Source of the DNA: Acidobacteriaceae bacterium
GTDB taxonomy: Bacteria; Acidobacteriota; Terriglobia; Terriglobales; Acidobacteriaceae
Length of the DNA stretch: 61,049 nt
Assembly: GCA_027311125.1 (NCBI GenBank)
Contig: DAICZO010000307.1
Span: 1 to 61,049, forward strand
Direction of reading: 5' to 3'
Positions 18,730-28,025 of this stretch are shown here, piece after piece. The position numbers and the translations under genes are program-made. The notes below the pieces were generated by a model. That model had not been told where the DNA came from and searched no databases. It saw nothing but the letters and a program-made list of their open reading frames with translations. The first letter of the stretch is position 1. The number at the start of each line of letters is the position of its first letter.

Positions 18730-19986
18730 ATGCGTGCGCTCTTCGAGATCATCATTCAGGTTTTTAAGTCGATCGGGGCGAATAAGTTACGCTCGTTTCT
18801 GACGATGTTCGGCATCGCCTGGGGCGTGGCCTCTCTGCTGCTTTTGATTGGGCTGGGTGAAGGATTTCGCTCGGGACAGCGGCGGGGACTGGCAGAGTTG
18901 GGCACCGATGTCATCATGCTGTGGAGCGGTACGATTCCCGCACTGCCGGGACAGCATACGGGGATGCAGCCCTATAAGCTGACGATGCGTGATGCGGACG
19001 CGATTCGTGCAGAGGCTCCGCATGTGCGTGATGTGACGGCAATGATTAGCCGCAGCGATCTGAAGCAGGTCAGCGAGTATTCCAGTGCGGGCGGTCAGGT
19101 GATGGGGGTCGAGGTTAACTATCCGGTGATTCGTTCTTTGCCGATAGCGCAGGGACGATTTTTGAATGAGGACGACCTAGCCCAACGACGGCAGGTCGTG
19201 ATTCTGGGACAAAAGACCTATCAGCTTTTGTTTTCGGGGCATCCGGGACTAGGTGCGTACATCACGCTAAATGGCTATCGATTCCAGGTGGTAGGGATTG
19301 CTGCCAAGTTTGGGCGTGGGAATAACGACGGCGACAACCAGAAGATCTATATTCCGCTGAGCACGATGCTGGAGTTATTTCCGATCAAAGGTGACAATGT
19401 GCCGACGGATGCCATTTCCTCAATACAGTATCAACCGACGACGCCGGACTTGAATGAAACAGCGAAGGCTGAGGTACATCGTGCTGTCGCGGGGCAGCAT
19501 GGCTTCGATCCCTCGGCTACGGAAGCATTTGAGGAGTGGGACACGATCAAATCCAACCGGACGGTGGGTCTGATCTTTACGGCGATGGATGTTTTTCTGG
19601 GTGGAGTAGGTATTGTTACTCTGGCGCTTGGCGCGGTGGGGATCATCAATATCATGCTGGTTACGGTGAGCGAGCGGACCAAAGAGATTGGGTTGCGGAA
19701 GGCGCTGGGCGCAACTAATGGCAGCATCCTGACACAGTTCTTTCTGGAAGGCCTCATGCTGACGGGCTTGAGCGGCTTGATAGGGATTGCAGCAGCAGCA
19801 GGTCTGATGTTCGCACTGGGCTCCGTTGTTGGGGACAATGACATGGGATTCGATCCTCCACGACTGGTGCCGTGGTCGGCTGCACTGGCGCTGGGGACGT
19901 TGACCTTGTGCGGCATCATTGCGGGCATCTATCCAGCGCGGCAGGCGGCGATGTTGCAACCGGTAGAAGCCTTGCGGAAGGAGTAA
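18730..19986 (+). CDS. ABC transporter permease (MacB_PCD/FtsX type)
   Basis: N-terminal LRSFLTMFGIAWGVASLLLLIGLGEGF, C-terminal ERTKEIGLRKALGATNGSILTQFFLEGL...PARQAAMLQPVEALRKE. Confidence 0.93.
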   Translation: MRALFEIIIQVFKSIGANKLRSFLTMFGIAWGVASLLLLIGLGEGFRSGQRRGLAELGTDVIMLWSGTIPALPGQHTGMQPYKLTMRDADAIRAEAPHVRDVTAMISRSDLKQVSEYSSAGGQVMGVEVNYPVIRSLPIAQGRFLNEDDLAQRRQVVILGQKTYQLLFSGHPGLGAYITLNGYRFQVVGIAAKFGRGNNDGDNQKIYIPLSTMLELFPIKGDNVPTDAISSIQYQPTTPDLNETAKAEVHRAVAGQHGFDPSATEAFEEWDTIKSNRTVGLIFTAMDVFLGGVGIVTLALGAVGIINIMLVTVSERTKEIGLRKALGATNGSILTQFFLEGLMLTGLSGLIGIAAAAGLMFALGSVVGDNDMGFDPPRLVPWSAALALGTLTLCGIIAGIYPARQAAMLQPVEALRKE

Positions 19987-19992
19987 CGAGCG

Positions 19993-21234
19993 ATGCTGAG
20001 CGACATCTTTGGGCAGGCGATCGAAGCGATGCGGCACAACGGGCGGCGTACTGCTATTACTGTGGTGGGCATGGCCTGGGGTATTGCCACGGTGGTGCTG
20101 CTGCTGGCGTATGGTGCGGGCTTTGGGCAGGCATTCGAGAATATCTTCGCGCAGTTTGGGACCAATATGATGGGTGTGTTTCCAGGTCGGACGAGCGAGC
20201 AGGCTGGAGGTTCCAAGGCCGGTGTTGTGGTGCGCCTGACCATGGACGATGTTGAGCGAATACAGGAGACGGTGCCGGGCGTTTTGCATGTCGCGCCTAC
20301 TGTGTCCAAGCAGGTGCCAGTGCAGAATGAGTTGCACAGCTATAGTTGGGGCGTGGATGGGATAACGCCCGAGTTGCAGCCGATACAGCGGATGGATTTG
20401 AGTGAAGGACGGCTACTGACGGAAGCCGATCTGGTGCAGCGGGCGCATGTAACAGTGATTGGGTCAGAAGCAAAGACCAAGCTATTCTCTGGGATGTTTG
20501 CGTTGGGGCAGACGATACGCCTGAATGGTGTGCCATTTGAGATTGTAGGGGTGCTGAAGCCGAAGATGCAGGAGGGTGCAGATAGCGACATTAATCGGGG
20601 TATCAACGTGCCGCTCACTACCATGACGGATCTTAAAGCCACCAAGTATCTGGACGGCATTTGGATGGACTACAAGGGCGAGCCGAAAGAGGTCGAGAGT
20701 GCGTTGCGCAAGACACTCGCTGCAAGTCATGGCTACCGCGCTTCCGATCGGCGAGCGGTCTTTGTGGCGAATATTATGGAGCAGTTGGCGCAGTTTCGGA
20801 TAATTTCGCTGGGATTACAGGCGCTACTCTTGTTTATTGGCGCGTTGACACTTGGGATCGCGGGTATCGGGCTGATGAACATTATGCTGGTGAGCGTTCA
20901 GCAGCGGACGCGAGAGATTGGGGTGGAGAAGGCGTTGGGAGCGCGCAAGCGACATATCCTGATGCAGTTTCTAGCGGAAGCACTGGTGATTACCGGAGTT
21001 GGTGGCGCGGGCGGGATTGTGTTGGCGTATGTGGTGGCCAAGAGCATCGGGAGCATTACCTTTTATAGCGCAATGGCTTCGAATGCGGATGCAGGCGATA
21101 TTCATCTGCTGGTGTCGCCGGAGATTGTGGTGGTTGCGACGACCATTTTGGTTATCGTTGGAACGATCAGCGGGATGATTCCGGCGATACAGGCTTCGAA
21201 TCTTGATCCGATTGAGGCCTTGCGGTACGAGTAG
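19993..21234 (+). CDS. ABC transporter permease (MacB_PCD/FtsX type)
   Basis: Paralogous architecture: QQRTREIGVEKALGARKRHILMQFLAEAL...PAIQASNLDPIEALRYE. Confidence 0.93.
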   Translation: MLSDIFGQAIEAMRHNGRRTAITVVGMAWGIATVVLLLAYGAGFGQAFENIFAQFGTNMMGVFPGRTSEQAGGSKAGVVVRLTMDDVERIQETVPGVLHVAPTVSKQVPVQNELHSYSWGVDGITPELQPIQRMDLSEGRLLTEADLVQRAHVTVIGSEAKTKLFSGMFALGQTIRLNGVPFEIVGVLKPKMQEGADSDINRGINVPLTTMTDLKATKYLDGIWMDYKGEPKEVESALRKTLAASHGYRASDRRAVFVANIMEQLAQFRIISLGLQALLLFIGALTLGIAGIGLMNIMLVSVQQRTREIGVEKALGARKRHILMQFLAEALVITGVGGAGGIVLAYVVAKSIGSITFYSAMASNADAGDIHLLVSPEIVVVATTILVIVGTISGMIPAIQASNLDPIEALRYE

Positions 21235-21261
21235 GCTGCTGTGTCGTGTCGTGCCAAAATA

Positions 21262-23739
21262 CTACTGTAGCGTGAGGTCTACGCCGGCAGGGTCGTTCGG
21301 TATGGTGACGACTGAGGCTTTGCCGATGGAATGGAGCTTGAGCTTTTCGGTGGGTGTGGTTGCTTCGCCACGATGTGTTGTCCAGCCATAGGTCTCGATG
21401 CGTATCTGCTTCCACCATGGAGCATAGGTGCCCTGTTGTGCTCCGATATGGAGTGCCAGCGTGCCATCTGATTTTTCCTCGCAGGAGTAATGGATGCGTA
21501 GATAGGAACCACTGCGGAAGGCGAAGCTTTTGCCGTCGTCCTGATAGAGGTCGCCGTGGCAGTCTGGACCGGGGTAGATGCGCAGGGTGAGTGGTCCGTT
21601 GGGAATCTCCTCTGTACTTTGCGTGAGGGGTGCGATGGGAAGTATGGTGCCTTCACGGACGTAGACAGGCAGGTCTGCCAGGGTTGGTGTAATCAGGAGA
21701 GGCTGGGTGGCGAGCTTGGCATCGCGCTGCTCGAGATCGCGCGCACTTGTTTGTGTGCGTCGATCAAGGCGGTCACCACTCCAATAGTCGTACCAGATGC
21801 CGGGTGGCAGATGGACCTCGTAGGGCGCGACTTCCTCTGGGGAAGGTGATGCTGCTATAAGCAGGTCTGGGCCAAAGAGGAACTCTCCCGATGCATCGAG
21901 ATCAAGAGGGTGGCCGTCGGAAGTAGCGTTGGGAAACTCGAGGAAGAGTGGGCGCATGATGGGTATACCGGTGCGGGACATCTCTTCCGCAGTGGTGTAG
22001 AGGTAGGGCATGAGGCGGTAGCGTTCTTCGATGTAGCGGCGACGGATGGTGAGTTGTTCGGGGCCATCGACCCATGGTTCGTGGTCGCGGGTACCCTTGG
22101 CAGCATGGTCGCGGTCGATAGGCTGGAAGGCTGCAATCTCGAGCCATTTAGTGAGGAGATCGGGTGGCGGGGAACCGGCGAAGCCGCCGACGTCGGCACC
22201 GGTCATGCCGAAGCCACTAAGACCCAGGTTGACGATTTGTGGAACGGTCATGCGCAGATGGTTCCATGTCGAGCTATTGTCGCCTGTCCAGGTGGCTGCA
22301 TAACGCTGACCGCCTGCGTAGCTGGCCCGCGTGAGGACGAACGGCCGGACGTTTGGCTGGAGTGCGAGGAGGCCGTCGTAGGTGGCGCGCGAGTTCTCCA
22401 TGCCGAAGACATTGTGGATCTCCAGATGGCTGGCGGTGCTAGGGAGGAAGCCGGGTTCGTCGATGCGGTGCTGGATGTCGTCCGGCATAGTCTTGGTGGG
22501 GACATTGAAGACGGCTGGCTCGTTCATGTCGTTCCAGAAGCCAGCAACACCTTCTTGCGTGAACTGTCGATAGAGTGTGCCCCACCAGTCTCGTGTTAGT
22601 TTGCGTGTGAAGTCAGGGAAGACCGCTGGGCCGGGCCAGACTACACCTGTGTAGACGGTGCCGTCGGGGTTCTTGACGAAGTGATCGCCTGCTGTTCCGG
22701 TGTCGTAGGGGGCGTACCCTGCGTTGGGCAGATTTGCTATGTGGAGATCGGTTATGGCGACGATGTGGAAGTGGTTCGCTGCCAGTTGTTGAATCATCTG
22801 AGAAAAATGGGGGAACTTGTCGGGGTCTACAGTGAAGGGACGATTGACTTTCTGGTAGTCGATATCGAGGTAGATGGCGTCAGCAGGGATATGATCTGCG
22901 CGCAGGCGTGCGGCAATATCGAGGACGCGTGACTCTGGCACGTAGCTGTATCGTGATTGCTGGAAGCCTAGAGTCCAAAGGGGTGGAAGGGGGGTGGGTC
23001 CGGTGAGCCAGGCATAGGTTTGCATGACCTGCCTGGGAGTTGGGCCGTAGAAGACGTAGTAGTCGACTGGACCGTTTGGAGCTCCAAAGCTGTATTGGTC
23101 GGGGAGTTCGCGGCCGAAGTCGAAGGAAGTGCGCCACGTGTTATCCAAGAAGATACCGAGAGCGCGTCCGGCGCGGAAGTTGATGAAGAAGGGAATGCTT
23201 TTATAGATGGGATCGGACGACTCCTGCCAACCAAAGTTGTCTGTGTTCCACATCGCGAAGGCTTCTCCGGCGCGGTCGAGTGGGCCGGGTTTGTCTCCGA
23301 GACCGAAGAAGTGATCATCGGAGTGCTTTTGCTTGCGAATGCGGAAGCGGTTGCCCTGCCAGTTGATGGGTTCAGCATCCTGCTGGAGTACGTTGCCTAA
23401 ATGATCGCTGATGGTGAGTCGAAGGTCGGGAGTGATGGCTAATAGGAGGGTTTTGGTGCTGAACCCCGTGGTTGTAGGTGTGACCGCCACGGTGGCGGTG
23501 CGGGCCGCAGAGAGAACTGCCCAGGAGGCGTCTTCAGGTAGCGGGGCCTGATGTGCTGCGCGGACGCGGATGACATCATCACGGAGGGCTGTTACCTGGA
23601 GAGTTGTTCCATAGGCAGAGCAATCGACACCGTTGATCCTGGGCAAGCATTTGAATTCGTTTTGAGCGGCTGCTACGGCGGGGAAGAGCGCTAACACAGT
23701 CAGCAGGGAGGCGAAGCGAACTCCAACGGGCGATGGCAT
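21262..23739 (-). CDS. Glycoside hydrolase family 31 (alpha-glucosidase-like), secreted
   Basis: Signal peptide; GFWNDMNEPAVF catalytic motif, TGDNSSTWNHLRMTVPQIVNLGLSGFGMTGADVGGFAG. Confidence 0.95.
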   Translation of the reverse strand: MPSPVGVRFASLLTVLALFPAVAAAQNEFKCLPRINGVDCSAYGTTLQVTALRDDVIRVRAAHQAPLPEDASWAVLSAARTATVAVTPTTTGFSTKTLLLAITPDLRLTISDHLGNVLQQDAEPINWQGNRFRIRKQKHSDDHFFGLGDKPGPLDRAGEAFAMWNTDNFGWQESSDPIYKSIPFFINFRAGRALGIFLDNTWRTSFDFGRELPDQYSFGAPNGPVDYYVFYGPTPRQVMQTYAWLTGPTPLPPLWTLGFQQSRYSYVPESRVLDIAARLRADHIPADAIYLDIDYQKVNRPFTVDPDKFPHFSQMIQQLAANHFHIVAITDLHIANLPNAGYAPYDTGTAGDHFVKNPDGTVYTGVVWPGPAVFPDFTRKLTRDWWGTLYRQFTQEGVAGFWNDMNEPAVFNVPTKTMPDDIQHRIDEPGFLPSTASHLEIHNVFGMENSRATYDGLLALQPNVRPFVLTRASYAGGQRYAATWTGDNSSTWNHLRMTVPQIVNLGLSGFGMTGADVGGFAGSPPPDLLTKWLEIAAFQPIDRDHAAKGTRDHEPWVDGPEQLTIRRRYIEERYRLMPYLYTTAEEMSRTGIPIMRPLFLEFPNATSDGHPLDLDASGEFLFGPDLLIAASPSPEEVAPYEVHLPPGIWYDYWSGDRLDRRTQTSARDLEQRDAKLATQPLLITPTLADLPVYVREGTILPIAPLTQSTEEIPNGPLTLRIYPGPDCHGDLYQDDGKSFAFRSGSYLRIHYSCEEKSDGTLALHIGAQQGTYAPWWKQIRIETYGWTTHRGEATTPTEKLKLHSIGKASVVTIPNDPAGVDLTLQ

Positions 23740-23819
23740 GAGGAGAATAGTAGCAACTGATGTGTTCTTTCGTCTCTGAGGGTGTCTTTAGTTTCAGCTA
23801 AACCGCAGATTGTGCTGCA

Positions 23820-24317
23820 TTACGACTGTGATTCAGTATCTGGCATGGAGAGGTAGATGAGTACGATGCCGACTACAGTGAACATACGGGCAGCAGCCTC
23901 CTGTCCATTCCAGGTTTTGGACTGCCACATGAGAAACCACTCCGCCCCGACGGAGAGGAAAGCGATGAACCACATGAGCAGGCTAAGCGTGAGAGCCATA
24001 ATGCCGAAACGTTTTGCCGTGTTGAAGCTGGAGGCCGAGGTGCGGAGGTTTTGCGCCAGGCGGTACGCACCAAGAAAACATAGGATGGTCGTGAGAATCT
24101 CCCAGCAGATGATGGAAGCGTAAAAGGCATGGTGAATTGTAGTGGTATTGATTGCTCTCCACATACCGGAGTTGCCGGGGAAGGTCGAGTCCATCATAAG
24201 GACGTGGTGGACAAACTGATAGTTTGAGTTGTAGTCGGTGGTGTTGTTGAAGACCACAAGCAGGTAGAAGAAGCCGATGGCAAAGAGCAGCAAGCACTTG
24301 GACAGACGAACAGTCAT
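23820..24317 (-). CDS. DUF2165-like membrane protein
   Basis: 165 aa, four hydrophobic segments; FFYLLVVFNNTTDYNSNYQFVHHVLMMDSTFPG pattern. Confidence 0.75.
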   Translation of the reverse strand: MTVRLSKCLLLFAIGFFYLLVVFNNTTDYNSNYQFVHHVLMMDSTFPGNSGMWRAINTTTIHHAFYASIICWEILTTILCFLGAYRLAQNLRTSASSFNTAKRFGIMALTLSLLMWFIAFLSVGAEWFLMWQSKTWNGQEAAARMFTVVGIVLIYLSMPDTESQS

Positions 24318-24323
24318 GGGGAG

Positions 24324-25244
24324 TTACTCCGAGGGAAAGGCTTGGAAGTACGCGGTGATGGCTGCGAGTGTTGCCTGATCGTAGGCAGGATTGCCGGGCA
24401 TGGTGGCTTTGCTATCCACGCGCCGCGGGTCGTGGACGTAGTTGGCAAAATCTACTGGATTGTGTCGGGCGTGGGCAGCCAGCGTTGACCAGGTGCGACC
24501 AGCTTTGGTGCCTCCTGCTGTACCGTGATTGTGGCATCGCAGGCAGTTCTCTTTGGCGATGGCAAAGCCGAGCACTACAGGAGAATCTGTTGGAAAATGG
24601 CCAGATGGAGTGATGGGGCCGAACTGGTCTTTCTGGGTGCCAAAACTTAGTAGGAACATTTCAGTTGGCTCCTGTGGCATATCTTGATGAGTGAGAACCT
24701 TGAACGAAGGCTTGAAGTCTGGGTATGTGATCATGTAGGGTCCGGGGTCTTGGTTCTTCGTCGCGGCGGCCCATTGGGACGTAGACAGGCCGTTGATTTT
24801 AAGGACCAGGATAGGATGGTGGGCGACGACGTATTCAGCCGGCAACTGGGATTGATACCGATCCACACAGAGCGCGTTCATCATGTCGGAGTTGGCTAGA
24901 ACTCCGATGATGCGAGCGAGCACGCTCAACTCGACACCGCTCACCTTAGCACGCGGCGTGTGGAGTTCGTTGAAATTGATATCCTCGACGATAGTTGTTT
25001 CTACCTGCGGCAGCGACAGCAGACTCTGATAGGGGATGAACCAGTGGCTAGAGGGGGGGACGCCAGCGATCATTCCTGTGACTTCCAGGTCCGTAACGCT
25101 ATGTCGCTGAGACTGGAGCAGCGGAGATGGTGTGACTGGTTGGGCTGAATGTGCGGAGGACAGCAGACTGCCACAGAAGATGCCACCTAAAGCGAGCAGG
25201 CCGATTAGTCTTTTGCGTTCCATACGTAATGCTAACCGCAACAA
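24324..25244 (-). CDS. c-type cytochrome with sulfite-oxidase-like N-terminal region
   Basis: Signal peptide; single haem motif CLRCH; ALCVDRYQSQLPAEYVVAHHPILVLKINGL resembles Mo-binding oxidoreductase fold. Confidence 0.65.
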   Translation of the reverse strand: MLRLALRMERKRLIGLLALGGIFCGSLLSSAHSAQPVTPSPLLQSQRHSVTDLEVTGMIAGVPPSSHWFIPYQSLLSLPQVETTIVEDINFNELHTPRAKVSGVELSVLARIIGVLANSDMMNALCVDRYQSQLPAEYVVAHHPILVLKINGLSTSQWAAATKNQDPGPYMITYPDFKPSFKVLTHQDMPQEPTEMFLLSFGTQKDQFGPITPSGHFPTDSPVVLGFAIAKENCLRCHNHGTAGGTKAGRTWSTLAAHARHNPVDFANYVHDPRRVDSKATMPGNPAYDQATLAAITAYFQAFPSE

Positions 25245-25292
25245 TTAATTTAGCAAGAGAGAAATTCTACAGTCGTGTTAGAGTACGGCCAC

Positions 25293-25751
25293 ATGGACAT
25301 TGAATCACAACTCTCTGCATACGGTCACCATTTGCCCGTGCTACCTAGCGCCGGTGGAAATTATCTTTCTGCAAAACGAGTAGGGAACATGTTGTATCTT
25401 GCGGGTGTGATCTCGACACGTGATGGTACCGTGCTGACTGGTACCGTTGGTGGCGAGCGAAGTATCGAAGATGGTTACGCTGCGGCTGCTGCTTGTGCAT
25501 TGACGCAGTTGGCAGTGATCAAACGGGAGCTGGGTACGCTGGACGCTGTGGAAGGTATTGTAGGGTTGAATGGATACGTGAATGCGGTTGCTGGATTTGC
25601 CGATTCGCCGAAGGTGATCAACGGAGCGTCAGATCTGCTCGTTGCAGCTTTTGGCGATGCGGGGCGTCATGTTCGAGCAGCCGTCGGTGTGAATGCTTTG
25701 CCACGTAACGCTATGGTTGAGATACAGATGACGGTGCTAGTGAAGTCATAA
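25293..25751 (+). CDS. RidA family protein (reactive enamine/imine deaminase family)
   Basis: YhgF/RidA-like VGNMLYLAGVISTRDG, GASDLLVAAFGDAGRHVRAAVGVNALPRNAMVEIQMTV. Confidence 0.9.
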   Translation: MDIESQLSAYGHHLPVLPSAGGNYLSAKRVGNMLYLAGVISTRDGTVLTGTVGGERSIEDGYAAAAACALTQLAVIKRELGTLDAVEGIVGLNGYVNAVAGFADSPKVINGASDLLVAAFGDAGRHVRAAVGVNALPRNAMVEIQMTVLVKS

Positions 25752-25801
25752 CCAGATTTGTCCACATTGCTGTCATTCACGAAGGAGAGGTCTGAGCAAC
25801 T

Positions 25802-26737
25802 ATGGCTGAATACAGTTTGTGTGCCATCCCTACGCATTCGGTTTGGGACAATCGGCTTAGCCCGCGACTCGTGGTGGTATCAGGCGACGTAGTGCATTTG
25901 GAATGTTTGGATTCCAGCGGGGGACAGGTAAAGCCATGGATGACGCTGCCCGAGTTTCTGGAGATTGATCGGAACCTGATTCATGCACTGACTGGGCCGA
26001 TCTATGTTGATGGCGCTGAACCCGGAGACGTGCTGGAGATACAGGTTCTAGAGGTTGAGCATCTTGGCTGGGGTTGGAGCAGTGTGATTGCAGGGCTTGG
26101 ATTCCTGGACAACCGCTTTACGGAGCCATCCCTTTTTCACTGGAAGCTTGATGGAGAGATGAGCTTTTCGTTGGCTCCTGCTGTTGTTCCGTTGCGCCCG
26201 TTTTGCGGTGTTATGGGAGTTGCTCGTGCAGAAGCAGGAAGTTTTCGTACGCGTCCACCGGGGGAGTTCGGGGGCAATATGGATGTGCGTGAGCTATGTG
26301 CTGGGTCGACTCTGTACCTGCCGGTGCAGGTGCGCGGAGCAATGTTCTCTGCAGGTGACGCCCATGCGGCGCAAGGAGATGGCGAGGTCTGCATCAACGG
26401 CATCGAGTGTCCAGCAAATGTGACACTTCGTTTTGTGTTGCACCGGCACCAGAAGTTGGCTGGGCCGTTGGTTGAAGTTGGACATAACAGTATTGAGCCG
26501 TCGTCTGCAGCGTGGCTCGTAGTGGAGTCTGCGGAGGATGCGTTGCAGGCGGCACGCACGGCTACCTCACGCATGGTCGATTTGCTGATTCAGACCTGGG
26601 ACTTTGAACCTGTGCAGGCTTATTTGCTGTGTAGCGTTGCCATGAATTTAAAGCTGAGTCAGGTTGTGAACCGGCCGATGACAACTGTAAGTGCTTCTAT
26701 CGCGAAAAGCATTCTTCCCCAACGGAGCTTGTTCTGA
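25802..26737 (+). CDS. Acetamidase/formamidase family protein
   Basis: GPIYVDGAEPGDVLEIQVLEVE, GNMDVRELCAGSTLYLPVQVRGAMFSAGDAHAAQGDGEVC. Confidence 0.93.
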   Translation: MAEYSLCAIPTHSVWDNRLSPRLVVVSGDVVHLECLDSSGGQVKPWMTLPEFLEIDRNLIHALTGPIYVDGAEPGDVLEIQVLEVEHLGWGWSSVIAGLGFLDNRFTEPSLFHWKLDGEMSFSLAPAVVPLRPFCGVMGVARAEAGSFRTRPPGEFGGNMDVRELCAGSTLYLPVQVRGAMFSAGDAHAAQGDGEVCINGIECPANVTLRFVLHRHQKLAGPLVEVGHNSIEPSSAAWLVVESAEDALQAARTATSRMVDLLIQTWDFEPVQAYLLCSVAMNLKLSQVVNRPMTTVSASIAKSILPQRSLF

Positions 26738-26739
26738 AC

Positions 26740-27126
26740 ATGGTGATTGAGATCAATGATGCTGCCACATTAACAGAGTTAGCGGAGCTTTATCCTAAGT
26801 ACGAAGAGGCGCTGGTTACGAATGACGTAGATACCCTGACCGCGATGTTCTGGGCAGCGCCTCATGTCATGCGTTTTGGTGTTACTGAGAATCTGTATGG
26901 TATTGAAGAGCTAGAGGCGTTTCGCAAAGGACGTTCTCCGGTGAATTTGGCTCGGCGGGTGAAGCGCTTGGACATCATTAGCTTTGGTAAAGACTTTGGC
27001 AGTATTACTCTCGAGTTTGAGCGCGAAAGCAATGGCAAGATTATGCGTGGCCGCCAGAGCCAAACCTGGGTGCGGATGCCGGAAGGCTGGCGAATTGTTG
27101 CAGCACACGTATCACTGCTGCCATAA
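26740..27126 (+). CDS. HpxZ/AtzH-like protein (DUF3225)
   Basis: LYPKYEEALVTNDVDTLTAMFWAAPHVMRFGVTENLYGIEELEAFRKGRSP motif characteristic of this family. Confidence 0.82.
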   Translation: MVIEINDAATLTELAELYPKYEEALVTNDVDTLTAMFWAAPHVMRFGVTENLYGIEELEAFRKGRSPVNLARRVKRLDIISFGKDFGSITLEFERESNGKIMRGRQSQTWVRMPEGWRIVAAHVSLLP

Positions 27127-27155
27127 GAGTTGCAAAGTGTGTTGGCCCGCCAGAA

Positions 27156-27977
27156 CTAGCAGCTTACGGTAACGTAAAGTGATGTGATTGCTGCTGCCTG
27201 GAACTGGTCTTGCAAGTCCTTGGCTGATGCAAAGCTCTTGCCTTGCACGTGGCGTGCGGGCAGGGTGAATTGAAGTTTCGGTTGCGCGAATGGGTAGGGT
27301 GAGAGTTGGAAGTGGCGCTCACCTACATACTTAACCATAATCTCCTGTTGGCCACCGTTGGTTAGCGGTAGTGGATGAAGTAAGGTCGCTGGATGGCGGT
27401 AATCGACGCAGGAGAGTAGCGATAAATTGTCTGTTGCCTGGAGCAGTCGAAAGTGCTGTTGGATTCGTGGCCACGCGATCTCGTATGGTGTCAGTTTGTT
27501 GTCGGTAGCAATGCTGGTGTGCAAATGCTGCTGCAACAAACGCTGACGTTCCAGGAAGGCATCGAGCAGTGGGAGTTGTGCTGAAGCTATGGTCGAGCGG
27601 TCAGCACGCTCGGTAAGTAGGTTGTAGGTGTGCAGTGATACGAGCAGAGCTGCGTACGGATCCTCGGCTGCGACCACTGCTACTGCGCGCTCTCGGACGG
27701 CAAGATAATCGGCGAGGTCGATCTCTTCGAATGCAGAGTATTTCCCCACGAGTTCAACCGAGAAAGCCGAGGGCAGCCCTGCCTTGGTGATCTGCGGCTC
27801 TGCATCTCGGACCGCCCATCCGTCATCGTGTGTGGAGATGCCAAGGAGTACCTGACGTCGTGGGACCGGGGAAGAGAATTGCTCGTTGCCCCAATGCTCT
27901 GCAAAGGCTCCGGCGAGACGGGCGTGGTCAGGATGGGTGATAAGCCACCAACCGGTGGCAGAGGCAAGCCGCAACAT
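27156..27977 (-). CDS. DUF3891-like protein
   Basis: LITHPDHARLAGAFAEHWGNEQF...ISTHDDGW pattern. Confidence 0.78.
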   Translation of the reverse strand: MLRLASATGWWLITHPDHARLAGAFAEHWGNEQFSSPVPRRQVLLGISTHDDGWAVRDAEPQITKAGLPSAFSVELVGKYSAFEEIDLADYLAVRERAVAVVAAEDPYAALLVSLHTYNLLTERADRSTIASAQLPLLDAFLERQRLLQQHLHTSIATDNKLTPYEIAWPRIQQHFRLLQATDNLSLLSCVDYRHPATLLHPLPLTNGGQQEIMVKYVGERHFQLSPYPFAQPKLQFTLPARHVQGKSFASAKDLQDQFQAAAITSLYVTVSC

Positions 27978-28025
27978 GATGAATCCTTTCTTGTCTTTTC
28001 TTTGCCGAGTTTGATGGAGCAGAAT

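Noticed and set aside
19420-20337. 305-aa minus-strand ORF
   Set aside because: Antisense to two well-supported FtsX-type permease genes; His/Arg/Gln-rich low-quality translation.
21910-22599. 229-aa plus-strand ORF
   Set aside because: Lies antisense within the clear GH31 gene; reflects GC-skewed third positions on the other strand.
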